From: Mesorhizobium sp. NZP2298
GTDB lineage: Bacteria; Pseudomonadota; Alphaproteobacteria; Rhizobiales; Rhizobiaceae
NCBI RefSeq assembly: GCF_013170825.1
Contig: NZ_CP033365.1
Span: 2,120,001-2,184,000, forward strand
DNA length: 64,000 nucleotides
Direction: 5' to 3'
In this document: piece by piece, positions 44,565 to 54,531 of the stretch
Layout: each line of letters opens with the position of its first letter
How positions within the stretch are numbered: the first letter of the stretch is position 1
Notes under the pieces: generated by a model
The model's database searches: none
Told to the model about the DNA's origin: nothing
What the model saw: only the letters and a program-made list of their open reading frames with translations
Translations under genes and position numbers: made by a program

Positions 44565-46648
44565 GATATGGTCCCGAGCACCTTGATCTCGACGCCCTTG
44601 GCGATTTCGACATGGGAGAGCACCGGCAGCGTGGTGAACAGGCGCTCGATGATCATGCGCACATAGGGGCGGGCGTCGGGCGCGGTGACGAGGACGAAGC
44701 GCTCGCCGGCCTCGAGGAATTTCTTGATCGCCTTGGTGGCGTCCTGGCCGAATTCCTCCAGCTGGCGCGGATCGATGTCGAATTCGCGCACCTCGCCCTT
44801 GGCGTCGCGCTTGAGGCTCTGGTGGAAGGCAAGGTCCCAGCGGTTGCCGAGGCGCAGCACCTTGAGCACGCCGCCTTCGGAGAGATCGCCGCAGATCTGC
44901 TGCGCCATGCGGATGCGGACATGCTCGACGATCTGCTCTGTGCGGCGCACATGCGGCGCGATCTCGGCGATGGCCTCGATGATCAGGTGCAGGTTGCGGA
45001 TCGAGACGCGCTCGGCGAGCAGCAGCTTCAGCACCGCCTGCAGGCCGGGATAGGAGATGTGCGTGGTGCAGATCTCATCGGCGAGCTTGCGATACTCCTG
45101 GTCCTGGCGTTCGAGGAGGGCCTTCATGTCCTTGTAGGACAGGAGCTGCGGCAGGTTGTTGCGGATGACTTCGGAAAGATGCGTGAGCAGCACCGACATG
45201 TTGTCGGCGAAGGTGTAGTTCTCGCGCTTCAAATCCTCGGCGAAGGTTTCCATGACGGAATAGGCGCGCATCCCGAAGGCGGGCTCGCGGATTTCTTCGC
45301 CGGGTATTTCGGGCACTTCGCGGCTGCCGAGCAGCACCATGATCTCACCGACGCGCATCGAATATTCGGCCACCACCGTGCCGTGCACCTTGATCTGGTA
45401 GCTCTTCGGCGGGATGGCGAAGTCGTCGGCAACGCGCACTTCCGGCACGACGAAACCGTATTGCTGGGCGAATTTCTTGCGCATCTTGGCCATGCGGAAG
45501 ACCAGTTCCTGATGCGAGACCAGGAGCCGGGTCGACAGCTGCTTGCCGATCAGCAGTTCGATCTCGGCGGTTGCGAGCGAAGCCTTGACCGAGTTCTTCT
45601 CTTCCTCGGCCTTGGACACTTTCTCCTGGGCCTTCAGCGCCTCGGCCTCGGCGACCGCCCGGTTGTGGCGCATCGGAATGATGTAGCCGAGGCCGGCCAT
45701 GCCACCGGCCAGCGCGAAGAATGGAAACAGCGGCAGGCCGGGCATCAGGCCGAGCAGCACCAGCAGCGCCGCCGCGACGTAAAGCGCGCGCGGATGGGCG
45801 CCAAGTTGGCCGAACACGGCCTGGTTGGTCGAGCCACGGGTGCCGCCCTTGGAAACCAGCAGGCCCGCGGCGAGCGAGACGATCAACGCCGGAATCTGGG
45901 TGACCAAGCCGTCACCGACCGACAGCTTGATGAACACATCGGCGGCCTCGCCCATGCCCATGCCGTGCCTGATGTAGCCGATGGCGATGCCGCCGACGAT
46001 GTTGATGGCGGTGATGATGAGGCCGGCGATGGCGTCCCCGCGCACGAATTTCGAGGCGCCGTCCATCGAGCCGAAGAAGGAGGATTCTTCTTCCAGTTCG
46101 CGGCGGCGCAACTGCGCGGTCTTGTCGTCGATCATGCCGGCCGAGAGATCGGCGTCGATCGACATCTGCTTGCCGGGGATGGCGTCGAGGGTGAAGCGGG
46201 CGCCGACTTCGGCGATACGGGTGGCACCCTTGGTGATGACGATGAAGTTCACCACGATCAGGATCATGAAGACGATGAGGCCGATGACAAAGTCGCTGGC
46301 CATCACCAGCTTGGAGAAACCGGCAATCACGTATCCGGCGGCATGCGTGCCCTCATTGCCATGCGACAGGATCATGCGCGTGGTGGCGATGTTGAGCGAT
46401 AGCCTGAGCATCGTGGCGATGAGCAGCACGGTCGGGAACGAGGAGAAATCGAGCGGCCGCTGGATCCACAGCGCCACCATCAGGATCAGCACCGAAAGCG
46501 CGATCGAGAAGGCGAGGCCGATGTCGATGAGGAAAGCCGGGATCGGCAGGAACAGCACGGCCAGGATGATGACGATGCCGAGCGCGAAGAAGATGTCGCG
46601 GCCGTTCTTGGCCACCGCGCCGGGCTGGATGCTTTCGCTGATCGCCAT
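44561..46648 (-). CDS. flhA: flagellar export gate protein FlhA
   Basis: 695 residues. Eight membrane helices occupy the first 320 residues; [15 protein letters not shown] is the FHIPEP signature. The cytosolic C-terminal part (about 350-695) is the docking ring for chaperone-substrate complexes. [20 protein letters not shown] (shorter: [16 protein letters not shown]) is the conserved cytoplasmic loop. First gene of flhA-fliR-fliJ; it needs its own promoter, since fliQ is not upstream. Confidence 0.97.
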   Translation of the reverse strand: MAISESIQPGAVAKNGRDIFFALGIVIILAVLFLPIPAFLIDIGLAFSIALSVLILMVALWIQRPLDFSSFPTVLLIATMLRLSLNIATTRMILSHGNEGTHAAGYVIAGFSKLVMASDFVIGLIVFMILIVVNFIVITKGATRIAEVGARFTLDAIPGKQMSIDADLSAGMIDDKTAQLRRRELEEESSFFGSMDGASKFVRGDAIAGLIITAINIVGGIAIGYIRHGMGMGEAADVFIKLSVGDGLVTQIPALIVSLAAGLLVSKGGTRGSTNQAVFGQLGAHPRALYVAAALLVLLGLMPGLPLFPFFALAGGMAGLGYIIPMRHNRAVAEAEALKAQEKVSKAEEEKNSVKASLATAEIELLIGKQLSTRLLVSHQELVFRMAKMRKKFAQQYGFVVPEVRVADDFAIPPKSYQIKVHGTVVAEYSMRVGEIMVLLGSREVPEIPGEEIREPAFGMRAYSVMETFAEDLKRENYTFADNMSVLLTHLSEVIRNNLPQLLSYKDMKALLERQDQEYRKLADEICTTHISYPGLQAVLKLLLAERVSIRNLHLIIEAIAEIAPHVRRTEQIVEHVRIRMAQQICGDLSEGGVLKVLRLGNRWDLAFHQSLKRDAKGEVREFDIDPRQLEEFGQDATKAIKKFLEAGERFVLVTAPDARPYVRMIIERLFTTLPVLSHVEIAKGVEIKVLGTIS

Positions 46649-46740
46649 TTAAGTCCTCGAAACCATAGGCTGCCGCGCATACGACAGCCCGGCGAGGGTA
46701 GCTGGCCAAGCTTGCGCGAGGGTGGGAGACTCTGTTTTAT

Positions 46741-46784
46741 GCATGTCGTCTTCTCAAAGCCGCGGTCACTTTTGGGCGACACGC
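46741..46784 (-). repeat. 45-bp hairpin repeat, single copy upstream of flhA
   Basis: GCATGTCG and CGACACGC form outer arms, CTCAAAG and CTTTTGGG inner. It matches the reverse complement of the 35815 triplet at most positions (CACTTTTGGGCGACACGC). It lies 93 bases ahead of the flhA start and at the edge of the plus-strand block that separates flhA from fliQ. Confidence 0.75.
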
Positions 46785-46821
46785 AGTAAGCGGATAGACG
46801 ATCTCGGAAGAAGGAAAGCCC

Positions 46822-47121
46822 ATGCTGCTGATCATCGGCACGATCCGCCTGCCGCCCAACAGGTTCGAGGAGGCAAGGTCCGCGATGGAGCGCATGATCT
46901 CGGGCAGCCGTGCCGAGGCTGGCTGCCTCGAATACTCTTATGCGCGGGATGTGCTCGACGCGGGGCTGATCCGGGTGACCGAGGTGTGGCGCGACAAGGC
47001 GGCACTCGATGCGCATTTCCGTTCGACGCACATCGCCGAGTGGCGCTCGAGCTGGCCGGCGCTTGGCATAGGCGAGCGCAACCTCGTGCGCTATGAGGCG
47101 GGTGAGCCGATGCCAAGCTGA
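46822..47121 (+). CDS. antibiotic biosynthesis monooxygenase domain protein
   Basis: 99 residues, a single ABM (quinol-monooxygenase-like) domain: MLLIIGTIRLPPNRFEEARS, RVTEVWRDKAALDAHFRSTH. Such proteins oxidise quinols or act as small stress proteins. An AAGAAGG site precedes the ATG. It converges on the MarR-type gene. Confidence 0.87.
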   Translation: MLLIIGTIRLPPNRFEEARSAMERMISGSRAEAGCLEYSYARDVLDAGLIRVTEVWRDKAALDAHFRSTHIAEWRSSWPALGIGERNLVRYEAGEPMPS

Positions 47122-47160
47122 TCGGCCGCCGCTCGATAATCGTCTGCCGCTGGCAGACAA

Positions 47161-47634
47161 TCAGGGCCCGGCCGTGTCGGCCGTGGCGACGCCGACCAGC
47201 CAGCGCCTGACGGCCCTTTCTTCCTCGGACGACAGGCCCTTTGTCAGTTCGCGCTCGATCGCATGCACCCGCTCGCGGCATTCCCGCAGCAACGCCTGTC
47301 CGCTGTCGCTGAGCTCGATATGCTGGATACGGCCATGGACGGCATGCGGCCTGCGCACCAGCGAACCGGCCCGTTCGAGATTGGCGACGATGACGCTGAG
47401 CGTTTGCGGGGTGAGCAGCGCCAACCGGGCCAGATCGGCGTTGGAGAGGCCGGGATAGGCGCCAAGCATGGTCAGCGTGGCAAATTGCGGCTGCGTCACG
47501 CCGAGATCGGCCAGCGCCCTGTCGACCCTCAGCCGATGCGCGCCAGCGGCCTGCCGCAGGAGATAGCCGAGATAGCCTTCCTCGCCGCGTTTGCCTTCGC
47601 CCGGAGCCGGAACCGTCGGATCTGCCTTGCGCAT
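47161..47634 (-). CDS. MarR family transcriptional regulator
   Basis: 157 residues, winged helix: LRQAAGAHRLRVDRALADLG, VTQPQFATLTMLGAYP, SNADLARLALLTPQTLSVIV and the wing RRPHAVHGRIQHIELSDSG. The ATG at 47634 gives a normal MarR length; 88 upstream codons run into the divergent gene. It probably represses the epimerase-cupin pair that starts 62 bases away on the other strand, and itself. Confidence 0.9.
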   Translation of the reverse strand: MRKADPTVPAPGEGKRGEEGYLGYLLRQAAGAHRLRVDRALADLGVTQPQFATLTMLGAYPGLSNADLARLALLTPQTLSVIVANLERAGSLVRRPHAVHGRIQHIELSDSGQALLRECRERVHAIERELTKGLSSEEERAVRRWLVGVATADTAGP

Positions 47635-47696
47635 GATATCAGGGCTCTTATATGTTGTTCGTGTACTGATACTATGACGATGTGGAGGCCATGACG

Positions 47697-48425
47697 ATGG
47701 GGCATAGAATTTTCCTTGCCGGCGCCGCGGGCGCCATCGGACAGCGGCTGATCCCACAGCTTCTGGCCGCCGGCCATCATGTGACGGGTACCACGCGCAG
47801 TACTGACAAGGCCGCGACATTGCGTGCCCTCGGCGTCGAACCGGTGATCGTGGATGTCTTCGATGCCGAGGCCCTGTCGCGTGGCATGCTTGCCGCACGG
47901 CCGGACATCGTCGTCCATCAGCTGACCGACCTGCCGCCGGGGCTGGATCCGAGCCGGATGGGCGAGGCAGTTGTTCGCAATGCCCGCATCCGCGACGAGG
48001 GTACCCGCAATCTGGTCGCGGCGGCCATCGCTTCCGGCGCTCGGCGCATGGTCGCCCAAAGCATCGCCTGGGCCTATGCGCCGGGACCGGAGCCGCATGG
48101 TGAAGCCGACCCGCTGGACGGCGGGGCGAGCGGCAACCGCGGCATCAGCGTCGGTGGCGTCATCGCCTTGGAAGGGGCTGTTCTCAATGCACCATTCGCC
48201 GGTGTCGTCCTGCGATATGGCCAGCTCTATGGACCGGGAACGGGAACCGATACGCCTGCCGGCGCGTCGCCGGTGCATGTCGATGCTGCTGCCCATGCGG
48301 CGCTGCTCGCACTCGAAAAGGGTGCGCCCGGCGCCTTCAACGTGGCGGAACCCAACCAGGCTGTCTCAACGCAAAAGGCGGTCGAGGAACTGGGTTGGCG
48401 TGCCGATTTCCGTCTGCCTGCGTGA
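47697..48425 (+). CDS. NAD(P)-dependent epimerase/oxidoreductase
   Basis: 242 residues, atypical/extended SDR. IFLAGAAGAIGQRLIPQL is the coenzyme site; ARRMVAQSIAWAY takes the place of the usual Tyr-x-x-x-Lys, as in the NmrA-like or isoflavone-reductase-like groups. The ATG at 47697 is 8 bases after GGAGG; ATG 47691 is possible. It is followed 16 bases later by a cupin gene and is divergent from the MarR-type regulator. Confidence 0.86.
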   Translation: MGHRIFLAGAAGAIGQRLIPQLLAAGHHVTGTTRSTDKAATLRALGVEPVIVDVFDAEALSRGMLAARPDIVVHQLTDLPPGLDPSRMGEAVVRNARIRDEGTRNLVAAAIASGARRMVAQSIAWAYAPGPEPHGEADPLDGGASGNRGISVGGVIALEGAVLNAPFAGVVLRYGQLYGPGTGTDTPAGASPVHVDAAAHAALLALEKGAPGAFNVAEPNQAVSTQKAVEELGWRADFRLPA

Positions 48426-48441
48426 ATTCGGAGACATCGAT

Positions 48442-48954
48442 ATGATCGGCAATCAAGCTCGTCTGCGCGCCGGCCAATCTGTTGTCGCGGTCAGCGCCGT
48501 CGGGGTTCTGTTCGCGCTCGCGGCAAAGTGGGCCGGTCCGGGTTTCACGGGCGTCGTGTCGAAAGGCATGGAAATGCACACGCAAATGGCAAATGCCGAT
48601 ATGGACAGCGCTGCCGGGGCGCGGCCGAAGACGGTCGTCACGCCGGTCTCCTGCGAAAAACTGCCTGACGTGCCGGGCAAGTCTATCACCACGGTGATCG
48701 TGGCATTTCCACCAAACGGTTTTACGCCTCGTCACCGGCATCCGGGCTCGGTCAGCGCCTTCGTCCTCAAGGGCACGCTGCGCTCGCAGCTCGAAGGTGC
48801 GCCGGCCGGTACCTACACCCAAGGACAGACATGGTTCGAGCCGTCTGGCGCGGTCCATCTGTTCGCCGAGAATGCCAGCACCACCGAGCCCGCCGAACTC
48901 CTGGCGACCTTCGTCGCCGACGACGATTGCGGACCGCTGACCATACCGGACTGA
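48442..48954 (+). CDS. exported cupin-domain protein
   Basis: 170 residues. A membrane or signal segment at about 15-35 is followed by a cupin 2 barrel with FTPRHRHPGSVSAFVLKG, the His-rich metal site, and GQTWFEPSGAVHLFAENAS. CGGAGA site before the ATG. Gene pair with the epimerase; MarR control is likely. The function may be binding or isomerising a small organic acid. Confidence 0.84.
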   Translation: MIGNQARLRAGQSVVAVSAVGVLFALAAKWAGPGFTGVVSKGMEMHTQMANADMDSAAGARPKTVVTPVSCEKLPDVPGKSITTVIVAFPPNGFTPRHRHPGSVSAFVLKGTLRSQLEGAPAGTYTQGQTWFEPSGAVHLFAENASTTEPAELLATFVADDDCGPLTIPD

Positions 48955-49117
48955 CGGCGGAGCCGGCTGCCTCGCGATCAGAAGGCTGCAAGACGGAAAT
49001 CAGCCGGTTTCACGGCCATAATGGCGCCTTTGATGTCGCCATTGTGGTTGTCATGGCGAGCCGCCCGGCGTATCAGGCGGGTCTGCCATTGCCCTTTGAT
49101 ATCGGCGAGCCGCCCCG

Positions 49118-50899
49118 GTGCTTTCCAGAAACGAACCGCAAGTCTACGCCCGCCGGCTGCGCGCGGTGCTTCTGAGATCAATTCCGCTGCTCGAGGCACG
49201 CGGCATCGCCGTGGTCATCCTGGCTGGCGTTATCGGCGTGATGGCGGGCATACTGGTTACGGCGATGAGCCAGATCGTGCAGGATCTGCACGGGCTGCTG
49301 TTCGGTGTTCAGCCCGGCGGCCGGCTTTCCGGCATGTTCTCGCTCGCCAATCCAATGCAGGCGCTGATCCCGGCGATCGGCGGCATTCTGCTCGGGCTAA
49401 GCGTGATCTGGCTGAGAAAGCGCAAATTCCGCACGCCCGTCGATCCGATCGAGGCCAACGCGCTCTACGGCGGGCGCATGTCGCTGACCGACACGTTCAT
49501 CATCGCCGGCCAGACCATGATCTCCAGCGGCTTCGGCGCGTCGGTCGGATTGGAAGCCGGCTACACGCAGGTCGGGTCCGGCCTGGCATCGCGGCTGGCG
49601 CGCATCTTCAGGCTGCGCCGCAACGATGTCCGTGTCCTCGTCGGCTGCGGCGCGGCCGGCGCCATCGCCGCCGCCTTCGATGCGCCGCTGACCGGTGCCT
49701 TCTATGGCTTCGAGCTGGTCATCGGCATCTACTCGGTCGCCAATGTCGCGCCGGTCATGACGGCCGCGATCTGCGCTTCGCTGACGGCGGAAATGTTCGG
49801 CGGCGTGCCCTTTCCGCTCGAGCTTTCGGGACTGCCGCAACTCACCGCCAGCCAGTACGTGCCGTTCCTGCTGCTCGGCCTGCTCGGCGGCGCCGCTTCC
49901 ATCGCCATCATGCAGCTGGTGACGCTGATCGAACGTGCTTTCAACAGGCTGTCGGTCGATACCTCGCTGCGCCCCGTCATCGGCGGCGTCATCGTCGGCC
50001 TCTTGGGGCTGATCACGCCGCAGGTTCTGTCCAGCGGCCACGGCGCGCTGCATCGCGAGTTCGCCATGAACTATGGTTTGGCCGTGGTGGCCAGCGTCTT
50101 CGTGCTGAAATTGGCGGCGTCGGCGATCTCACTTGGGTCGGGCTTTCGCGGCGGCCTGTTCTTTGCGTCGCTGTTCCTCGGTGCGCTGCTCGGCAAGGCA
50201 TTCGCCGGCGTGATGGCGCTGGTTTCGCCGGCAACCGGTATCGACCCCTCGGTCGCCGCCGTCGTCGGCATGACCTCGCTTGCCGTCGGTGTCGTCGGCG
50301 GTCCACTGACGATGACCTTCCTGGCGCTGGAATCGACCCGCGACCTGACACTGACAGGCGTCGTGCTGGCGGCCTCGATCATGGCGGCGATCCTGGTGCG
50401 CGAGACATTCGGCTATTCGTTCTCGACGTGGCGCTTCCACCTGCGTGGCGAAACGATCCGCAGCGCTCACGATGTCGGCTGGATGCGCAGCCTTACCGTC
50501 GGCTCGATGATGCGCAAGGACATCAAGACCATCGATGCCTCGACGACACTGGCCGCCTTCCGCAAGCAAATCCCGCTCGGCTCCGCCCAGCGCGTCATCG
50601 CCGTCGACCCGGGCGATCAGTATGTCGGCGTGCTGATCGTGGCCGAACTGCACAGCGATCCCGCCGGCGGCGACGTGCCGGTACGCGATCTTGCCCAGTA
50701 CAAGGATGCGGTTCTGGTGCCCAGCATGAACGTGCAGGCCGCGGCCGAGACGTTCCAGCGTGCTGGCGCCGAGGAACTGGCCGTCGTCGAGGATTTCACC
50801 GACCACATCGTGCTTGGGCTGCTGACCGAGGGGCATCTGATGCGGCGCTATGCCGAGGAGCTCGAGAAAGCGCGTCGGGACCTGTCCGGCGAGGGGTAG
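49118..50899 (+). CDS. ClC family chloride channel/antiporter with CBS region
   Basis: 593 residues. About ten membrane helices (22-440) and a C-terminal cytosolic region (about 465-593) with two CBS-like halves. GASVGLEAGYTQVGSG stands where ClC has GxEGP with the gating glutamate (E kept), and GSGFRGGLFFASLFLGALLG where ClC has GxFxP. It should transport chloride or fluoride, or act in pH homeostasis. GTG start at 49118. A 703-codon open frame in another phase across this gene is a shadow. Confidence 0.92.
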   Translation: MLSRNEPQVYARRLRAVLLRSIPLLEARGIAVVILAGVIGVMAGILVTAMSQIVQDLHGLLFGVQPGGRLSGMFSLANPMQALIPAIGGILLGLSVIWLRKRKFRTPVDPIEANALYGGRMSLTDTFIIAGQTMISSGFGASVGLEAGYTQVGSGLASRLARIFRLRRNDVRVLVGCGAAGAIAAAFDAPLTGAFYGFELVIGIYSVANVAPVMTAAICASLTAEMFGGVPFPLELSGLPQLTASQYVPFLLLGLLGGAASIAIMQLVTLIERAFNRLSVDTSLRPVIGGVIVGLLGLITPQVLSSGHGALHREFAMNYGLAVVASVFVLKLAASAISLGSGFRGGLFFASLFLGALLGKAFAGVMALVSPATGIDPSVAAVVGMTSLAVGVVGGPLTMTFLALESTRDLTLTGVVLAASIMAAILVRETFGYSFSTWRFHLRGETIRSAHDVGWMRSLTVGSMMRKDIKTIDASTTLAAFRKQIPLGSAQRVIAVDPGDQYVGVLIVAELHSDPAGGDVPVRDLAQYKDAVLVPSMNVQAAAETFQRAGAEELAVVEDFTDHIVLGLLTEGHLMRRYAEELEKARRDLSGEG

Positions 50900-51064
50900 A
50901 GGTTCTCCCTGCGTGTTCCCGACGGCTGCGGCTCTTACTTCAAGCCGACAGATCTTCCCAGCTTGCAAGCCTGGCCCAGCCATTGGCGAGGTCGGGGCGG
51001 CACGCGTGGCTTGCCAACTGTGCAGTGGTACTGTACAGATTGTTAAGTGGAGCGAGGAGACAGC

Positions 51065-51724
51065 ATGCGCAAGGCCTCTGGCGCGGCTTCGGTAAAGACG
51101 GGCGATGCGCCCGCAGCGACCCGTGCACATGAGGTGCTGGGCATGCGCCTCAAGAGCCTTCGCCTCGCCCGCAGGCTGTCATTGCGGGAACTTGCGGAGG
51201 CGACTGGAACCAGCGCCAGTTTCATCAGCCAGCTTGAACGCGGCCTGACCGGGGCCAGCACCGCATCGCTCAACCAGATGGCTTCGGTGCTTGGCGTCAG
51301 CGTCGCCATGTTGTTCGAGGAAAGCGCGGCGCAAAACCATGGCGTTCTGAGACGAAGCGAGCGGCCGAGCCTGCCGCCCAGCGACGGCTGCCGCAAGATG
51401 CTGTTGTCGCGCCCGCCGCTGAGCGACATGGAAGTCTATGTCGGGGAATTCGACATTGGCGGCTCGACCGGGCCCGATCGTTACACTCATGGCGACGCGC
51501 ACGAGATGCTCGTCGTGCTGCGTGGGATCGTCGAGGTCTCGCTGGGCGAGGCGCGCCACGTGCTCGAGGAGGGCGACAGCATCGAATACACGACGTCGAC
51601 ACCGCATCGCTCAGAGAACATCGGCAGTGGCCGAGCCGAAGTGATGTGGATCATCGCGCCGCCAACCTCGGCGCGCGCCGAACTCGAACAATACACGGCC
51701 TGGAAACCGCTCGCGGCCAGGTAG
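51065..51724 (+). CDS. XRE-cupin transcriptional regulator
   Basis: 219 residues. HTH at about 27-80 (LGMRLKSLRLARRLSLREL, then SFISQLERGLTGASTASL), C-terminal cupin at about 125-200 (THGDAHEMLVVLRGIVEVSL). PuuR-like regulators of this build sense polyamines or amino acids. ATG at 51065 behind AGGAG. It is first in a run of ABC transporter and oxidase genes, 39 bases before the binding protein, and probably controls them. Confidence 0.92.
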   Translation: MRKASGAASVKTGDAPAATRAHEVLGMRLKSLRLARRLSLRELAEATGTSASFISQLERGLTGASTASLNQMASVLGVSVAMLFEESAAQNHGVLRRSERPSLPPSDGCRKMLLSRPPLSDMEVYVGEFDIGGSTGPDRYTHGDAHEMLVVLRGIVEVSLGEARHVLEEGDSIEYTTSTPHRSENIGSGRAEVMWIIAPPTSARAELEQYTAWKPLAAR

Positions 51725-51763
51725 TCCGATCAAAACGCGGGCATGAATGGGAGAGTTAGTGTG

Positions 51764-52840
51764 ATGTTTAAATCGAGATTTGCAGGCCTTGGCGCCATTC
51801 TGGCGCTTGGCGTTGTGGCCGGCGCGGCCTTTGCGCAAGACAAGCCGGTGGCGGGCGAGGTGAAGGAAGGCTCGCTCAAGGGCAAGACCCTGACGCTCGT
51901 TTCCTATGGCGGCATCTACCAGGACGGCCAGGCGGCGGCGCTGAAGGAATTCGTCGACAAGTCCGGTGTCAAGCTGCTCAATGACGGCCCGACCGAGATC
52001 GCAAAGTTGCAGGCGCAGGTCGAGTCCGGCAATGTCACCTGGGACGTTGTCGATACCGACGACCTGCCGCCTTACGTCTATTGCGGCAAGCTGTTCCAGA
52101 AGCTGGATCTGACGAAGCTCGACGTCTCGAAAATCCCGGAAGGTCAGGTCGGCGAATGCTCGGTGCCGGCGATGAACTACGGCGTCGTGCTGATGTACAA
52201 CACCGAGAAGTACAAGGACAATCCACCCAAGAGCTGGGCCGACTTCTTCGACACGGCAAAGTTCCCGGGCGTGCGCGGAATTGACGGCTCCGGCAGCCCG
52301 ACCGGCGGCTTGCTCGAACAGGCGTTCAAGGTCGCCGGCGGCGATCCGAAGGCGATGACGGTGGCCGATATCGACAAGGCCATCGACGTGGTCCGCAAAC
52401 TCGGCCCCGACACGATTTTCTGGAAGACGGGTGCCGAATCGCAGCAACTCGCCGAATCCGGCGAAGCCGATATGCTGATGATGTGGACTGGCCGCGCCAT
52501 GACCGCGGTCAAGAACGGCGCCAAATATGCGCCCGCCTGGCAGGATTGGCTGGTGGTGATGGACCAGATGACGATCCCGGTCGGCGTCAAGGACACGGAC
52601 GCGTCCTACGCGCTGCTCAATGCCTATCTCGGCAAGCATGCCCAGGAGGTCCTGGCGGAGCAGACGTCCTATACGCCGATCAACAGCGACGCGCAGCCCA
52701 AGGTCGACGCTTCCGTCGCCGCCTTCCTGACCAATACTCCGGACCGCCAGAAGCAGGGCTACAAGCAGAACTTCAAGTTCTGGGTTCCCAACTTCGCGGT
52801 GGCGCAGGAGAAGTGGTCGGCGCTGATGGCCGGCAACTGA
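51764..52840 (+). CDS. potD: spermidine/putrescine-type ABC transporter substrate-binding protein
   Basis: 358 residues with a signal peptide ending AAFAQ near residue 23. LTLVSYGGIYQDGQAAAL and PTEIAKLQAQVESGNVTWDV are of the PotD/PotF type I fold, EADMLMMWTGRAMT the C-lobe. Binds a polyamine or related organic cation in the periplasm. GGGAGAG ribosome site. First structural gene of the transporter, 24 bases before the permease. Confidence 0.88.
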   Translation: MFKSRFAGLGAILALGVVAGAAFAQDKPVAGEVKEGSLKGKTLTLVSYGGIYQDGQAAALKEFVDKSGVKLLNDGPTEIAKLQAQVESGNVTWDVVDTDDLPPYVYCGKLFQKLDLTKLDVSKIPEGQVGECSVPAMNYGVVLMYNTEKYKDNPPKSWADFFDTAKFPGVRGIDGSGSPTGGLLEQAFKVAGGDPKAMTVADIDKAIDVVRKLGPDTIFWKTGAESQQLAESGEADMLMMWTGRAMTAVKNGAKYAPAWQDWLVVMDQMTIPVGVKDTDASYALLNAYLGKHAQEVLAEQTSYTPINSDAQPKVDASVAAFLTNTPDRQKQGYKQNFKFWVPNFAVAQEKWSALMAGN

Positions 52841-52864
52841 CCGGCTGAAGCAAAGGCAAGGCCC

Positions 52865-53734
52865 GTGAGCGCGTACGAACCGGCGACGCCATCCGCCCCG
52901 AAACGGGCCGGATGGGCATGGCGGCCGTTCGCGCTCACGCTGCCGGCGCTGTTGTTGCTTGCCGCGGTGATAGGCTATCCGCTGCTCACCATCGTGCTGC
53001 GCAGCCTGTCGGAACCGCAATGGGGCGCGCAGAACTACGTCTGGTTCTTCGGCGCGCCCATCAATCTCACGGTGCTACAGCGCACTTTCACCATCTCGGC
53101 CTGGGTGACGATCGTCTGCGTGATCTGCGCTTATCCTTACGCCTACCTGATGACCGCCGTCGGGCCGCGCGTGCGGCTCGTCCTGGTGCTCTGCGTGCTC
53201 ATCCCGTTCTGGGTAAGCGGCGTCGTGCGCACGCTCTCCTGGGTGATCCTTTTGCAGGATTCAGGCGTCATCAATTCGCTGCTGCGCGCGGCCGGTTTTG
53301 ACGGCATCCGGCTGATCCGTACCCAGACCGGCGTGGTGATCGGCATGGCGCAAGTGCTTCTGCCCTTCATGATCCTGCCGCTCTACTCGGTGATGAAGGG
53401 CATCGACCTCAGGCTGATGCGGGCTGCGCAAAGCCTGGGTGCGCGACCTTCGCGTGCGTTCTTTACCGTCTACCTGCCGCTGTCGCTGCCCGGCGTCTAT
53501 GCTGGCGCGATCATTGTCTTCATCCTGGCACTCGGCTTCTACATCACGCCGGCGCTGCTCGGCGGGCCGCGCTCGACCATGCTGTCGACGCTGGTGCAGA
53601 CCCAGGTGCTCAGCTTGCTGCAATGGGGCCGCGGTGGCGCCATGGGCGTGGTGCTGCTGGTCACCACGTTCGTGCTTCTGGCGCTCGCGACACCCGTGAT
53701 GCGCTCGCGATACCGGGAAGCAGGACGGAGCTGA
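52865..53734 (+). CDS. potB: ABC transporter permease (PotB-like)
   Basis: 289 residues, six membrane helices. RAAQSLGARPSRAFFTVYLP is the EAA loop that meets the ATPase. GTG start at 52865. It shares the TGATG junction (one base) with the next permease, so the two are translated together. Forms the membrane channel with the PotC-like partner. Confidence 0.92.
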   Translation: MSAYEPATPSAPKRAGWAWRPFALTLPALLLLAAVIGYPLLTIVLRSLSEPQWGAQNYVWFFGAPINLTVLQRTFTISAWVTIVCVICAYPYAYLMTAVGPRVRLVLVLCVLIPFWVSGVVRTLSWVILLQDSGVINSLLRAAGFDGIRLIRTQTGVVIGMAQVLLPFMILPLYSVMKGIDLRLMRAAQSLGARPSRAFFTVYLPLSLPGVYAGAIIVFILALGFYITPALLGGPRSTMLSTLVQTQVLSLLQWGRGGAMGVVLLVTTFVLLALATPVMRSRYREAGRS

Positions 53735-54531
53735 TGGAGATGAAGCCTCTCACCCGCGTGATCCTCGGCCTCGTCTGCCTGCTGGTGGCGATATGGCTTG
53801 TCGCGCCGACGCTGGTCGTGGTGCCGATGTCGTTCAACGAGAACAAGTCGCTGGCCTTCCCGCCGCAAGGCTTCTCCTGGCAGTGGTACCAGAATTTCTT
53901 CACCAATCCGGACTGGTCGTCGAGCTTCCTCAACTCGCTGAAGGTCGCCTCGGTGGTGGCGGTGCTGGCGACGGTGCTTGGCACGCTCGCTGCCTTCGGC
54001 CTCGACCGCATGAAGGCCGGGCCCGCCACACTGTTGCGGATGCTGATGCTGACGCCGATGGTGGTGCCCGGCGTGGTGCTGGCCATCGGCATCTACGCCG
54101 TCTATCTCGACACTCATCTCGTCGGCACGCTGCTGGGCTTCGTGCTTGCCCACACCGTCCTTGCGCTGCCCTTCGTGCTGATCGCGGTCTCCGCCAGCCT
54201 CGAAGTGTTCGACAGGCGCCTCGAGACGGCGGCGGCGAGCCTCGGTGCGGGAGCGTTGACCACGTTTCGCACGGTGACGCTGCCGCTGATCCTGCCCGGC
54301 ATGCTGTCCGGCCTGCTCTTTGCCTTCGCCACCTCCTTCGACGAGATCGTCGTGTCGCTGTTCATCACCAACCCCTACCTCAAGACCTTGCCCGTGCAGA
54401 TATTCTCCTCCATCACCCGCGACGCCGACCCGACGGTTGCCGCCGTCGGCACGATCCTGCTTTTGGCCACCACGATCCTGATCGGCGGCGGCATGCTTCT
54501 TCTTGGCCACGAGCGGAAAGGACGCCCATGA
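53734..54531 (+). CDS. potC: ABC transporter permease (PotC-like)
   Basis: 265 residues, six membrane helices. ETAAASLGAGALTTFRTVTL is the EAA loop. The second ATG is two codons on (53740). It overlaps the ATPase gene by four bases at its end. The pair order B then C then A is standard for polyamine-type importers. Confidence 0.92.
   Translation: MEMKPLTRVILGLVCLLVAIWLVAPTLVVVPMSFNENKSLAFPPQGFSWQWYQNFFTNPDWSSSFLNSLKVASVVAVLATVLGTLAAFGLDRMKAGPATLLRMLMLTPMVVPGVVLAIGIYAVYLDTHLVGTLLGFVLAHTVLALPFVLIAVSASLEVFDRRLETAAASLGAGALTTFRTVTLPLILPGMLSGLLFAFATSFDEIVVSLFITNPYLKTLPVQIFSSITRDADPTVAAVGTILLLATTILIGGGMLLLGHERKGRP

Noticed and set aside
44612..46402. 596-codon plus-strand open frame opposite flhA
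   Set aside because: His/Asp/Glu/Gly-rich antisense shadow; flhA is unmistakable on the other strand.
49021..51132. 703-codon plus-strand open frame across the ClC gene and beyond
   Set aside because: Arg/Ala/Gly-rich with no domain pattern; it is another phase of the ClC gene, whose 593-residue frame shows membrane helices and family motifs.
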